64,000 nt of DNA from an uncultured Clostridia bacterium (lineage in GTDB: Bacteria; Bacillota; Clostridia; Christensenellales; Borkfalkiaceae), in the NCBI GenBank assembly GCA_934271065.1, contig CAKQQQ010000002.1:248001-312000 (forward strand), given 5' to 3'. This document shows, piece after piece, positions 15,121 through 24,421 of this stretch. The notes under the pieces were generated by a model. It was not told where the DNA came from. It searched no databases and saw only the letters and a program-made list of their open reading frames with translations. Each line of letters begins with the position of its first letter. Position 1 is the stretch's first letter. Position numbers and translations under genes: made by a program.

Positions 15121-15180
15121 ATTATTTTAATTCTCTTTTATGTTGTTTATATTTTTACCTTGAATTTACACCCGTGTTCG

Positions 15181-15208
15181 ATGCAAGACAAGAATAATAC
15201 GAACCTTG
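15181..15208 (+). repeat. Dispersed intergenic repeat, copy 3
   Basis: The plus strand reads ATGCAA then GACAAGAATAATACGAACCT and TG, in the 128-bp gap between the GH2 and oxidoreductase genes. TGCAAG and CTTGCA at its two ends could form a small hairpin. Just beyond, CAAAAACG and CGTTTTTG form another. Confidence 0.65.
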
Positions 15209-15248
15209 CAAAAACGTCGCTATTTACGCGTTTTTGTTACCGGCATAG

Positions 15249-18200
15249 TTACTTTTCTATAAGGTTTATAATGAACTTATCTAACACGGGGTTAAAGCCG
15301 ACGCAACCGCTTAAAGCCGACAAAGTGGACAGTATTACGGAGCCTTCGCCGTACTTTTTCTCCGCCGCGATTAACTTATGTTTTTTGCGCAGCGCGTATT
15401 TCGGATCGTTACAGTCTTCAAAAGTATAGAGTATTTCTTCCGCGCCCCGCCACTCGAACTTAAACCACGCAGTCAAATCCTGATAATCTTTTTCCGCGTT
15501 ATAAAAGTTTTTGAATTCTTCCGCTCCGAATTCCTCGGTATACTTGCTTTTTTCGTTTCTCGCGACGAAGTTATTCGCTCTTACCTCCTCCGCGAGAGTA
15601 TGTACGGGAAAAATCACGTCGTCGCCTATTACGTTTAAGGACTTATTGGTAAAGATTACGGCTTTCGCACCCCTTTTCACCCGCTCTTCGATACTTTTTT
15701 GATTAGCGGTAAAATAATCGTTGTCGCATATTATAACTTTATCCGTCTTTTCGCCGCCGCAGACTTTAATTATATCCCTTACTCGTTCTCCGCGTATTTC
15801 AGGCGTTATTCTGCTTTTTATCATCGGTTTTTTTACGGTATATTTTACGCAGTCGTAAGTGGTTTCGCCGTTGCAATCGCTCTTTGCCGCCACGGTAATT
15901 TCGCCAATATATTCTTCGGGAACGCGCACTCGTATCTTGCCCGTATACGACTGTATGCACGCGTTCGCAACGCTTTCCTTATAATAACTGCGTCGGAGTT
16001 TTTCGCCGTAGTACACGCTCGCCGTGATTTTTATCGTCTTTTCGTTCGCGGTATCGTTAAGCGCGTAAATTTCGGTCGTTATTTCGTCGCCAGCGTACAC
16101 GGTATACTTATCCCTGCGCAAACTTACGCGCGTTAAAATATTCGCTTCCTTAAAGGCGTAATACGCGGGTTTGGGTATTCGGTCTACGTCTACGAGCGTT
16201 TTAGTCCACCCGCACGGCCAGGCGTCTATCAATAAATGTACCGCCGTACTCTCTATCATATCCGTCCTGCGGCGCAGTATATGAACGTATTCTTTTATCG
16301 CCTCGCGTTGCCATTCCCGACTGCGCTTTATCCATTCGCGAGCGTTTTCCTGCTCGGGGAAAAAGTCTCCGTGCAACACGAAACATTGTTCTTTCGCTAT
16401 CGGTTTTGGCGACCACGGCTCTTCGTCGCTTTCGGGCAGCCATTCTTTCGGACAGTATTTTCGCATAAGATCCAACCTGTCTAATCCGTCCACGCCGTAC
16501 TCGCCGCAACCCGTATACCACTCTTTTCTTACGGGCGGCAAATACCCCTTGTTCAGTCGTCCACTCGGCATACCGTGCGAAACGTACCAGAAAGTATAAC
16601 AATGAAAATCGCTTATCCCGTAAGTTTCGGCAAGCGGCGCGTAATCGCCCTCGTTATACTTTATTACCCTGTCGGGATTGCTTATCCTTATTACCTCCCG
16701 CCCCGCGTTGAAAAAGTTTTCGAGTTCGTAACGCGACGGACGATATTGTTCCGCTCCCCAAGCGGTCCTGTCGAGCGTTTCGTTGCAAAACGTTTCGACT
16801 ATTACGCTCGGATGATTGCGGGTAAGCCTTTCCATTTCGTCTACTTGTTTAAGCCCCTCGCCTACGGCTGTATAGTTTATATACGAAAACAACGGGAAAT
16901 CGCTTTGACACAACATTCCGAGCATATCGAAATAATCGTAGATCTTATTAAAAACGGGGCGTTGCGTCATTCTGTAAAAGTTAAGATGCGCCACTTTTGC
17001 AGTTAAAATATCGTCTATAAGTCGATTATCGTCATCTTCCATAACCGCGCGCGGCAAATGCCCCATTTCGTTGGTCCCGCGCAGAATTATCCGTTCGTTA
17101 TTGAGATAAAACGCGCCTTTGGGCGTGGAATTTTCGTCCATAGTAAACTTGCGCATTCCGAAATGAGTGCGAACTTCGTCCAGAATCTTACCTTCGTCGC
17201 TTATCACGGTTACCGTTGCGTTATATAAATACGGCTTATCCGTCGTCCATAATCTGAACTCGCCGAGATTTATCTCCTTACGGAAATAATTGCAGCCGTT
17301 GGTCATTTTTTTCGAGACTTCTTCGGCGTAATATACTTTTGATCTAAAATTCCGTCCCTCGACCTTATATTTAACGGTAACGATTTTTGCGTCGAAGGTA
17401 TAGTCGGTTATAGTGGCGTTTACGGTTATTTTGCCCGAATCTATATCGGGACGAACGAAAACGTCCGTTATTCGTTCGCTATCGGTTACACATAAATCCA
17501 GCGTTCCGAATATACCCGCGCCCGGAGGACAATGATGCCAACCCGAATACGGCTCGTCATAACCGAGATGCGTGGCGGCGTATATTTTATTCCCGTAGTG
17601 CATAGCGCCGTTTACGCTTACGCCCGAAGTGGTTATATCGTTTTTTACGACCACCAGCAACGTGTTTTCGCCGCTCGATATATTCTCCGTCAAATCGGCT
17701 TTGAACGGCGCGAAAAACCCTTCGTGCCGAGTTATCAAACGACCGTTTAGATAGACCTCCGCTATATAATCCACCGCCTCAAAGTCTATCATATATCGCT
17801 TATCCGACTTTTTTTCGCCTATATCTATAGTCGCGCGGTAAAAAGCGTTCCATCTACCCGCAGGGCCTTCGTATTTAGGTAAAATTATCTTTTCCCATTC
17901 TCCGTCGCCGCGCAGTACCCGTCCGAAGTCTTTTTTATCCTCTTCGGTTTCCTTTCTGTAATAAAACTCTTTCAGCCGAGTTTTTACTACGGGCGTATTC
18001 AATTCGCCGCCAAAATCCACCAAAAAAGGCTCTGATTTTTTTCTCAATTCGGCTTTTTCTTTTATAAATTCCGAGTACGCTTTTTCTTCGTCGAACACGG
18101 GAATTTTAACTTCCGTCAATTTACACTCGGCGTATTCTTCTCTGTTTAGTTCAAGCGGCTTTATCTCTTCCAGCCGCTTTATTTCGGCAGTTAATTTTTT

Positions 18201-18251
18201 CTTCCCGCCGCCCGCTATTTCCTGAAAGCGATCTATCTCTTTTTCGTTCAT
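15249..18251 (-). CDS. Glycoside hydrolase family 2 enzyme
   Basis: 1000 aa, no signal peptide, so cytoplasmic. Order: a helical N-terminal ~80 residues, a GH2 sugar-binding jelly roll (WNAFYRATIDIG, MIDFEAVDYIAEVYLNGRLI, HEGFFAPFKADLT), Ig-like domains, and a TIM barrel (RIILRGTNEMGHLP, then NFYRMTQRPVF). The acid/base is Glu491 in VETFCNETLD and the likely nucleophile is Glu584 in GCGEYGVDGLD. The C-terminal ~300 residues are Ig-like plus an uncharacterised alpha/beta part. The GH2 family covers beta-galactosidase, mannosidase, glucuronidase and arabinosidase; specificity cannot be read. It lies between the CE15-like esterase and the oxidoreductase of locus A. Confidence 0.88.
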   Translation of the reverse strand: MNEKEIDRFQEIAGGGKKKLTAEIKRLEEIKPLELNREEYAECKLTEVKIPVFDEEKAYSEFIKEKAELRKKSEPFLVDFGGELNTPVVKTRLKEFYYRKETEEDKKDFGRVLRGDGEWEKIILPKYEGPAGRWNAFYRATIDIGEKKSDKRYMIDFEAVDYIAEVYLNGRLITRHEGFFAPFKADLTENISSGENTLLVVVKNDITTSGVSVNGAMHYGNKIYAATHLGYDEPYSGWHHCPPGAGIFGTLDLCVTDSERITDVFVRPDIDSGKITVNATITDYTFDAKIVTVKYKVEGRNFRSKVYYAEEVSKKMTNGCNYFRKEINLGEFRLWTTDKPYLYNATVTVISDEGKILDEVRTHFGMRKFTMDENSTPKGAFYLNNERIILRGTNEMGHLPRAVMEDDDNRLIDDILTAKVAHLNFYRMTQRPVFNKIYDYFDMLGMLCQSDFPLFSYINYTAVGEGLKQVDEMERLTRNHPSVIVETFCNETLDRTAWGAEQYRPSRYELENFFNAGREVIRISNPDRVIKYNEGDYAPLAETYGISDFHCYTFWYVSHGMPSGRLNKGYLPPVRKEWYTGCGEYGVDGLDRLDLMRKYCPKEWLPESDEEPWSPKPIAKEQCFVLHGDFFPEQENAREWIKRSREWQREAIKEYVHILRRRTDMIESTAVHLLIDAWPCGWTKTLVDVDRIPKPAYYAFKEANILTRVSLRRDKYTVYAGDEITTEIYALNDTANEKTIKITASVYYGEKLRRSYYKESVANACIQSYTGKIRVRVPEEYIGEITVAAKSDCNGETTYDCVKYTVKKPMIKSRITPEIRGERVRDIIKVCGGEKTDKVIICDNDYFTANQKSIEERVKRGAKAVIFTNKSLNVIGDDVIFPVHTLAEEVRANNFVARNEKSKYTEEFGAEEFKNFYNAEKDYQDLTAWFKFEWRGAEEILYTFEDCNDPKYALRKKHKLIAAEKKYGEGSVILSTLSALSGCVGFNPVLDKFIINLIEK

Positions 18252-18265
18252 ATCACACTAAAAAC

Positions 18266-18296
18266 AGCCGACGTCGGGCGTACGCCGAAATCGGCT
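18266..18296 (-). other. Intercistronic hairpin between the CE15-like and GH2 genes
   Basis: Minus strand: AGCCGA...TCGGCT with inner pairing around GCGTACGC, followed by GTTTTTAG. It may be a partial terminator or an mRNA-processing hairpin. Confidence 0.45.
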
Positions 18297-18300
18297 TTAA

Positions 18301-19395
18301 TTATTTATTTAAGCAGTCTATATAAAATTTCCAGTCCTCGCGGCTGAAATAATGCGGACCTTTACGAATGAAAAACTTTATTTCGCCCGTATCGTTTTTA
18401 TCGCCGTAAGGTAAAGGCTCGTTACGCCTTGCAAGCCCCGTAAGTCCGAGTTCTTCGTAAGCCGCCGACCCAGCCTCGCAGGCAAAATATTGCGCCTCGG
18501 TATCAGACCAGGTATCGAGATCCGCCGCGCCGACGAACACTTTTCTCGGAGCGCAAGCCGCTATTAAAAAGTGTTGATCGAACGGCATTACAAATTCTTT
18601 GCCGGCGTATTTTTTAAAGTTATCGTTAAACCAGTACCCGACTACGTTAGTTATGTCGTATATAGTTTCGCCGCCCTTGCCGCGTGATACGGATACGCCG
18701 CAACAACCCGAGTTGTTTACGAAACACCCTGCGAAAATTTCATCTTCCGCGCACGCTAATAAAGCGGCCTTCCCCAACCGAGAATGCCCCGCCGCATAAA
18801 GTTTTTCCTTTTCGGCTATACCGTTATCCACGAGATATTTTGCAGCGAGCCGCATTGCGTAAGCCCATATTTCGATTTTACCGGGCGAATACGGATCGTT
18901 TTCGTCGTGAAAAAGCGCGGCTGCACCCGACTCCGTATCCGCGTTATCCTTGGTAACGCCGTTGTAATAAATATGCACCACCCCGAGTCCCGAGTCCAAC
19001 AATTCCTCTATGGGGCAGTATTTAGCAGGCAATTTTTCCGCAAAATCTATCTGCACCGCAAAAAACGGATTTTCAACATTTACCGGAATAAACACGTCGA
19101 ACTCGAACGATGAAGATTTGCCGTCTTTTTCCATAGTTATTTTAATAGTCTTATGCGTGGCTTTTCCACAGACGGAATAACCGTTTACACGGTCGTTGTA
19201 GTCGTCGGTTACATTCTCGAAAGTCGTAGTTACAGTTTTTTCGTCTATTACACCGTATTCTTCGCGGCGAATAAATTCAAGGGTTTTCCCCCTTGAAAAA
19301 GAGCCGTCGGCGTTGCGGATAAAATCCGGCAACGAAAAGTCCGCGGCGTATTTACCGCCTATTAAGCACGAATGAAATGTAAGTTCGTTTTGCAT
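18301..19395 (-). CDS. CE15-like glucuronoyl methylesterase (alpha/beta hydrolase)
   Basis: 364-aa alpha/beta hydrolase. The nucleophile motif is YAAGHSRLGKAALLA (Ser205), equivalent to the G(C/H)SRxGK motif of carbohydrate esterase family 15. The catalytic histidine is His348 in RKGPHYFSREDW at the C-terminus. Between them are NSGCCGVSVSRGKGGETIYD and PFDQHFLIAACAPRKVFVGA, the family's oxyanion/acid regions. CE15 enzymes cleave the ester between 4-O-methyl-glucuronate on xylan and lignin alcohols. No signal peptide is present, so it would act on imported esters. It is 5 bp from the DUF4838 gene upstream. General acetyl-xylan esterase activity is an alternative. Confidence 0.82.
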   Translation of the reverse strand: MQNELTFHSCLIGGKYAADFSLPDFIRNADGSFSRGKTLEFIRREEYGVIDEKTVTTTFENVTDDYNDRVNGYSVCGKATHKTIKITMEKDGKSSSFEFDVFIPVNVENPFFAVQIDFAEKLPAKYCPIEELLDSGLGVVHIYYNGVTKDNADTESGAAALFHDENDPYSPGKIEIWAYAMRLAAKYLVDNGIAEKEKLYAAGHSRLGKAALLACAEDEIFAGCFVNNSGCCGVSVSRGKGGETIYDITNVVGYWFNDNFKKYAGKEFVMPFDQHFLIAACAPRKVFVGAADLDTWSDTEAQYFACEAGSAAYEELGLTGLARRNEPLPYGDKNDTGEIKFFIRKGPHYFSREDWKFYIDCLNK

Positions 19396-19400
19396 AAAAT

Positions 19401-21266
19401 TTAACCTCTCGTTATATCTAATATTCTTTCGAGCGCAACGCGACGATTTCTATCCTCTATCGACGGCAAAAACAAATCGTCCTTACGCCCGCCGTAATAA
19501 TGTTCCTTGAATATTTTGATTTTATCGAAAGTTATACCCAGTTCGTCCATTTCGTCCAACACGGCTTGCATTTCGGCGTAATCGACGCCCCTGCGTTTAT
19601 ACATACGCGCGAATTTAAGATGCCAATATTCCTTGCGGACGCGCAACCTGACTTCTGCTTTTTTAACGCGAGAAAGGGCGACCGTGTAAAGACTATCGGC
19701 AACGGTTAAAAATCCGTCGGGATAATACTCGGGAAACATCATAAACGAAACGTTAAAATGCAGTCCGACGCCGTCATCTTTCATTTTCTGATTATCGAGC
19801 TCCGCCATCGCCTCCTCGTACCTGCGCTGGACTTCCATAAGATACGGCGCGGCCTCCTCGAAGTAATAGTCCATAAACTCGGCGTATTCTTTTTGATAGT
19901 CGATATAAGGATTCCATAAAAGTTTGGCGAGTAAGTATTGATTTGCCTTAAAGAGCGGACCTATCGGTCCGTAAGCCTCGCTTTGGGCAAACATACCCGT
20001 AATTTTATGTTCGGCAAAAAACTTAAAACGATTGGGCATAACGCGCATAAAAGTATTATACGCCACCGCCATACATCCGTTTGCCATATAATCCCATACG
20101 AAAATATTATCGGCTACCTTTTGCCATTCCTCGAATTCCGCCTTAAACTGCTCGTTAAGCACGCACTTTTCTTCAAAACTATGAAATCTGCAACCGCTTG
20201 CGCAGTACCTTACTATAACGTTTTTTTCGGCGCGCATACCTACTGGCGCAATGCGAGTATAGTTATAAGCGAAAGTTTCTACGAAAATATCCCTGTCTTT
20301 TACCCGCTCGTCGGTTTTTTGCCACTTTGCAATCTCTCTCGCAACTTCGTTTACGGCGTCGAGTACGGGCGCGCTCAACGCGGGCTTACCGTTTCTACCG
20401 TGCTTATAAGCGATTTTTTGACACTCGTCACACTCGCAGTATTCGCCCCAGTCGTTTTGCGTAATGGAAAATACGGTCATTTGCGGTTCTTCTAAAATCC
20501 ACCGTTTTAACCTTTTTACCAAAATCTTCCGTACTTCTTTATTCGACCAACAAATTTCGCCTTCGCCCCAAGGGAATCCGAATTCGCTGTGAAAACGCGC
20601 GACGTGCTTATTCTGATCTTTTCGCCAGGCGTAATACTCAGGGTGAACGGCAACGCCCACTTCTTTATCGTACGGCGGGAAAAAGACCTTAAAAGTAGTG
20701 TGACAATCGGGTTTTGCCCAGGAAAGCGATCCGCCGAAATGCTTAAGTCCCATTGGTACGTTTTCGGAGTTAGAGCGCATTCTCGCGCAGAATTCCCTGT
20801 TCCAACGCACGTCGTAGGAATATAAATTCCTGAAACGAATAGGCGGGGTATAAATAATTTCGCAATCTTCTATTTCGAGATTTTTAATTTTCGGGCATTT
20901 GTACGCCTCAGGCGCGTAAAACCTTACGCCGAGAAATCTTTCTAAAAATTCGTAGACGGCGTATAGTTTGCCGCGTTCGCCGCCGTCAAGCACGACGACG
21001 TTGCCTTTGACCGCGATATACACGGTTTCGGATGACAACTTTTCGCGTGGGACTTTTATGCCGAACTGCTCGGCGTAAGGGTTGTTCGCGCCGATTAAAA
21101 CGTAGTTTTTATAGTCGTCCTGCAAAGCGGTAGAACAAGGATGATCCTTACCCGTGCAAAACCTTAAAAATAAGGAATATTCCGCAACGGCGGTCTCGTC
21201 GGTAGCGTCCGCGTTTGATGAGTAAAGTATAAGTGAATTTATTTGTCTGTCTTTTATAAGTTCCAT
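19401..21266 (-). CDS. Cytoplasmic DUF4838-domain protein (putative glycoside hydrolase)
   Basis: 621 aa without signal peptide. The N-terminal alpha/beta domain (GGERGKLYAVYEFLERFLGV, then RFYAPEAYKCPK) resembles the N-terminal domain of GH20/GH67/GH115 enzymes. It is followed by the DUF4838 barrel: FPWGEGEICWSNKEV, SITQNDWGEYCECDECQK (Cys277-x-Cys-x-x-Cys), VIVRYCASGC and IFVWDYMANGCM. A helical C-terminus completes it. DUF4838 proteins are distant relatives of alpha-glucuronidases with little biochemical work. Three other DUF4838 regions in this window are exported; this is the only intracellular one. It lies between the Big_2 lipoprotein and the CE15-like esterase in locus A and has an AGGAAAG site. 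Confidence 0.8.
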   Translation of the reverse strand: MELIKDRQINSLILYSSNADATDETAVAEYSLFLRFCTGKDHPCSTALQDDYKNYVLIGANNPYAEQFGIKVPREKLSSETVYIAVKGNVVVLDGGERGKLYAVYEFLERFLGVRFYAPEAYKCPKIKNLEIEDCEIIYTPPIRFRNLYSYDVRWNREFCARMRSNSENVPMGLKHFGGSLSWAKPDCHTTFKVFFPPYDKEVGVAVHPEYYAWRKDQNKHVARFHSEFGFPWGEGEICWSNKEVRKILVKRLKRWILEEPQMTVFSITQNDWGEYCECDECQKIAYKHGRNGKPALSAPVLDAVNEVAREIAKWQKTDERVKDRDIFVETFAYNYTRIAPVGMRAEKNVIVRYCASGCRFHSFEEKCVLNEQFKAEFEEWQKVADNIFVWDYMANGCMAVAYNTFMRVMPNRFKFFAEHKITGMFAQSEAYGPIGPLFKANQYLLAKLLWNPYIDYQKEYAEFMDYYFEEAAPYLMEVQRRYEEAMAELDNQKMKDDGVGLHFNVSFMMFPEYYPDGFLTVADSLYTVALSRVKKAEVRLRVRKEYWHLKFARMYKRRGVDYAEMQAVLDEMDELGITFDKIKIFKEHYYGGRKDDLFLPSIEDRNRRVALERILDITRG

Positions 21267-21274
21267 GATCTTTC

Positions 21275-24200
21275 CTATCCGTCGTATTCTTCGAGAGTAA
21301 AGTAAATTACGCCGCTTAAATCGAGATTATCTAATTCGTAATCGAAACCGGCAGTTCCCGACTTTTGAGATACCATAAAAGTTAAGCCGCCTACCGCTTT
21401 AACGCCCGTAATGCTTATTTTGCTTGCGTCGGCGTTAAGATCTCCGCCGTAACATATCGCTATGACGTTATCCGCCGTTTCGGTGGTCCTGTTTACGAGA
21501 GTTACTCCCTTTATAACTATAGGATTGTTACCGTTACCTTCGCCGTTAATCAAATATCCTATAAATGCCGCCCTGTTGCCGTTATATCCCAACGACGAAT
21601 ATTCTACCGTGATATTTTCGATAGTTCCGCCGACTACGCAATTTATAAGTCCGCCGTTATAACGCTTGGAAGAATAGTTCTTAAAGGTTACGTTTTTAAA
21701 TTCTCCGCCCGCGCCGAGATTGTTTATCAACTGACTTCCGTAATTGACTCCGCCGTCGCCGAAATTATTTATGGTATGGTTAAACCCGTCGAACACGCCC
21801 GTAAATCCGCCGTAATTGCCGTTACCGCTTTGGGAAATTATCATATACTTTTTAGGATTTTCGGCGTATACGGATTTATAAGTTTTTCCGTCTGCGTTAG
21901 TCCTGCTCATATCGAGATCGGCATTTAACTTAAAATAACCGTTTACGAAATGAGTACCGGGATAAGTCAAATAATTCTGCATAGTAAGCAGATCGCTTTC
22001 GTTATTTATGATAAGCGACCAGACCACAACGCTGACGCTATACGCCTTTTTATCGGTGGTTTCTACGATAATCGTCTTATTGTCGCTTATTTCGCCGTTT
22101 CCGTCGTATTTAACGAAAGCCTCCGTTTTATCGAAATTTATCATCGTTGCGGGGTTTTCTTCGCCGTTTACGCGGAGTATCGTCTTACCCGAAAGAGCGT
22201 CTATCGCAGTTAAATCCAACCCCCTTGCCGCGTCGGCGGAAACGGTAATTTTTTCGGCGCGCTCGTTCATATAATCGTTATAGGTGGCAAATTTCGCATC
22301 GCCGTCTATAAGATAATACAGCGTTATTCTTAACTGATAAACCGTGCCGTCGCTCGTCGATACGAAGTAAACGAACACTTTGCCGCAATCGCTTAAACCG
22401 TAATTTATTTGCGTGTCTATAGTTTCGCCGTTTACCGCAACTATCGCTTTCCCGTCCACCAAATCCGCAAGGTCGACGGAATCCGACATATCGGCGTCAA
22501 ACTCCTTTAATACGGGCAAATTGACTTTTACGCCCGCAAATTCCTGCGTTTTTTCGGCGTAAGCAGCGCCTTTTTCCGAAAGATAGATAAGCGGTATCAG
22601 ATCGCCGTTATCGGCATAGTTTACCGTTAAGTTTTCCACCTTTATCGCCGCCGTTGCGGTTTTAAGTTTTAATCCGCCCAAAATTGCGATAAAATCGGTA
22701 TTTTCTCTATTGCTATAAACGCCCTTTGCAACATTTACGACGATATTTTTAATAGTAAGGTCGCCGAGATACGCGCCTTTATCTTCCGCGTTCGCGCTAC
22801 CGCCGTCGGCTATATTGCCAAACAGTACGCTTGCGGGCGAAAGGTTGAAATACCGCGCCGCCGCAACTTTGTTAAGGTTTACGATTATATCTTCAAACGA
22901 ACCGCCGCTCGTCATATTAACGAGTACGGAACGACGATAAATAGAATCTTTATAAAGTTCCGCGCCGCTTATCGTAAGGTTTTTTATAATCGCTCCGTCG
23001 CCGACCACGCCGAATATAGCGCAATCGTTACCTTCCGCCAAAAAATTACTTATGGTTTTACCGTTGCCATCGAACACGCCCCTGAAACCGAAATATTTCA
23101 GTTTGTTCTGCGAGCCTTTCGTCGCCTCGGCTTTATTTTTGAACAGCGTGTTTTCAGGTCTGAACGATGCCAAATGGGGTGTAATACTGCTATTTTCGCC
23201 CCAAGCGGAAGTAAGAACAATATCCTTTGCCAACTTAATAAATCCGAAATAAGCGTAATCGTATTTTTGCTCGTCGGTTTCGGAAGTTTCATCGCCTGAT
23301 AAATTGAACTTCTTTTGGACGAGATAGTCGTTTACGTTGCGCAGGTCTTGCTCGGTTTTTACTATGAGCGACCATATTTTAACGTGCAGTTCCACTACGC
23401 GGTCGATTTTACCCTCGGCGTTTTCAAAGTTTACGGTAATTATTTGCTCTTTATCGCTTGCGTTTTCGTTTTTAAGCGACAATTCGCCACCGCTTACGGT
23501 TTCGCCGTTAAACTGGTAATTTCTGATATTTCGATCGGTAAGGCTTGCAAGATTATACCCCGTTTTCACGTCGGTTTCGGCATAAATTACGGTTTTTATA
23601 GCCGCGCAACGACTACACTCGAATTTTTCGCCCTGTTCCGCCCACGCGTGCCCGAGAGCGTCTACGGTAACCGTGTACGGATCTTCTCCGTTTTTTACCC
23701 AAATTTCCGTACCATAATCCACGCAGGACGGGGATTTATTGCCCGCGGCGGCGCTATCCAAGGTAAAACCGTTTTTGCGCACGAAATACGCGCCGTAGTT
23801 TTGGTATACGATTACTTTGCCCGTGCCGGTAACTTTATGATATTTATATTCCGCATATACGGTAACTTCGCCTTCGCCGCTTTTAATACCGCAGATAGCG
23901 CCGTCCGCGTTTACGGTAAAAACGTCTTCGTTTTCGCTCTTATAAGTGAACGATACGCCCGTTATAGCCGCGTTTTTATAACTTAAAGAGCAATCGAGTA
24001 AAATTTCATCGGGATTGGCGGGGTACGCCGCTATATCCTTAACGGATATTACGGGGCGTTCGCCCTCCTCAACGATAAGAGTAAATTCGTCCTTAACCTT
24101 GCCGCATTCTGCGGTTACCGTTACTTCGCCCAAACCGCGCGCTTCGGCTTTGCCCGAAGACAAGCCTATATAAAGCACGCCTTCGTCGCTCGTAGTCCAC

Positions 24201-24391
24201 TTAATTTTTCTATCCGTGTTTTTACGCTCGGCGGTAAACTCGTATTGCTCGCCCAGGTATATTCGGGATATTTTGTTAGTAACCGTTACGATCGCGCCCT
24301 GCTCCTTGCTTTTACACCCTACGGCAAAAGCCACAAAGAGTAAAAGCAGAAAAGCAAGTATCGCCGCAAACCAAATTTTGCGTTTATTCAT
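21275..24391 (-). CDS. Large surface lipoprotein with Big_2 and beta-helix-like domains
   Basis: 1038 aa with a lipoprotein signal peptide (FLLLLFVAFAVGCKSKE). Domains in order: two Big_2-type Ig domains (about 30-190; ITWTTSDEG-like blocks, GEVTVTAE), a short GHAW...CSRC motif (about 255-275), then two copies of a ~250-300-residue unit that reads W-SLIV/IN...FRG(V)FDGNGKTISNF and VFDGFNHTINNFGDGGVNYG, a GLUG-like parallel beta-helix pattern. No LPxTG or SLH domain is present. The C-terminal ~240 residues are almost identical to the end of the upstream 868-aa protein. It probably binds glycan at the surface; enzymatic activity is not evident. Confidence 0.8.
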   Translation of the reverse strand: MNKRKIWFAAILAFLLLLFVAFAVGCKSKEQGAIVTVTNKISRIYLGEQYEFTAERKNTDRKIKWTTSDEGVLYIGLSSGKAEARGLGEVTVTAECGKVKDEFTLIVEEGERPVISVKDIAAYPANPDEILLDCSLSYKNAAITGVSFTYKSENEDVFTVNADGAICGIKSGEGEVTVYAEYKYHKVTGTGKVIVYQNYGAYFVRKNGFTLDSAAAGNKSPSCVDYGTEIWVKNGEDPYTVTVDALGHAWAEQGEKFECSRCAAIKTVIYAETDVKTGYNLASLTDRNIRNYQFNGETVSGGELSLKNENASDKEQIITVNFENAEGKIDRVVELHVKIWSLIVKTEQDLRNVNDYLVQKKFNLSGDETSETDEQKYDYAYFGFIKLAKDIVLTSAWGENSSITPHLASFRPENTLFKNKAEATKGSQNKLKYFGFRGVFDGNGKTISNFLAEGNDCAIFGVVGDGAIIKNLTISGAELYKDSIYRRSVLVNMTSGGSFEDIIVNLNKVAAARYFNLSPASVLFGNIADGGSANAEDKGAYLGDLTIKNIVVNVAKGVYSNRENTDFIAILGGLKLKTATAAIKVENLTVNYADNGDLIPLIYLSEKGAAYAEKTQEFAGVKVNLPVLKEFDADMSDSVDLADLVDGKAIVAVNGETIDTQINYGLSDCGKVFVYFVSTSDGTVYQLRITLYYLIDGDAKFATYNDYMNERAEKITVSADAARGLDLTAIDALSGKTILRVNGEENPATMINFDKTEAFVKYDGNGEISDNKTIIVETTDKKAYSVSVVVWSLIINNESDLLTMQNYLTYPGTHFVNGYFKLNADLDMSRTNADGKTYKSVYAENPKKYMIISQSGNGNYGGFTGVFDGFNHTINNFGDGGVNYGSQLINNLGAGGEFKNVTFKNYSSKRYNGGLINCVVGGTIENITVEYSSLGYNGNRAAFIGYLINGEGNGNNPIVIKGVTLVNRTTETADNVIAICYGGDLNADASKISITGVKAVGGLTFMVSQKSGTAGFDYELDNLDLSGVIYFTLEEYDG
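21311..22023. repeat. Long near-identical direct repeat, copy 1
   Basis: About 713 bp encoding the C-terminal domain of the 1038-aa lipoprotein. It matches 24461-25173 at a constant offset of 3150 bp with few, mostly synonymous, differences until about 21950, after which differences accumulate. Confidence 0.85.
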
Positions 24392-24421
24392 TGTTATCCT
24401 TTTATTATATTTGCCGTTCGC

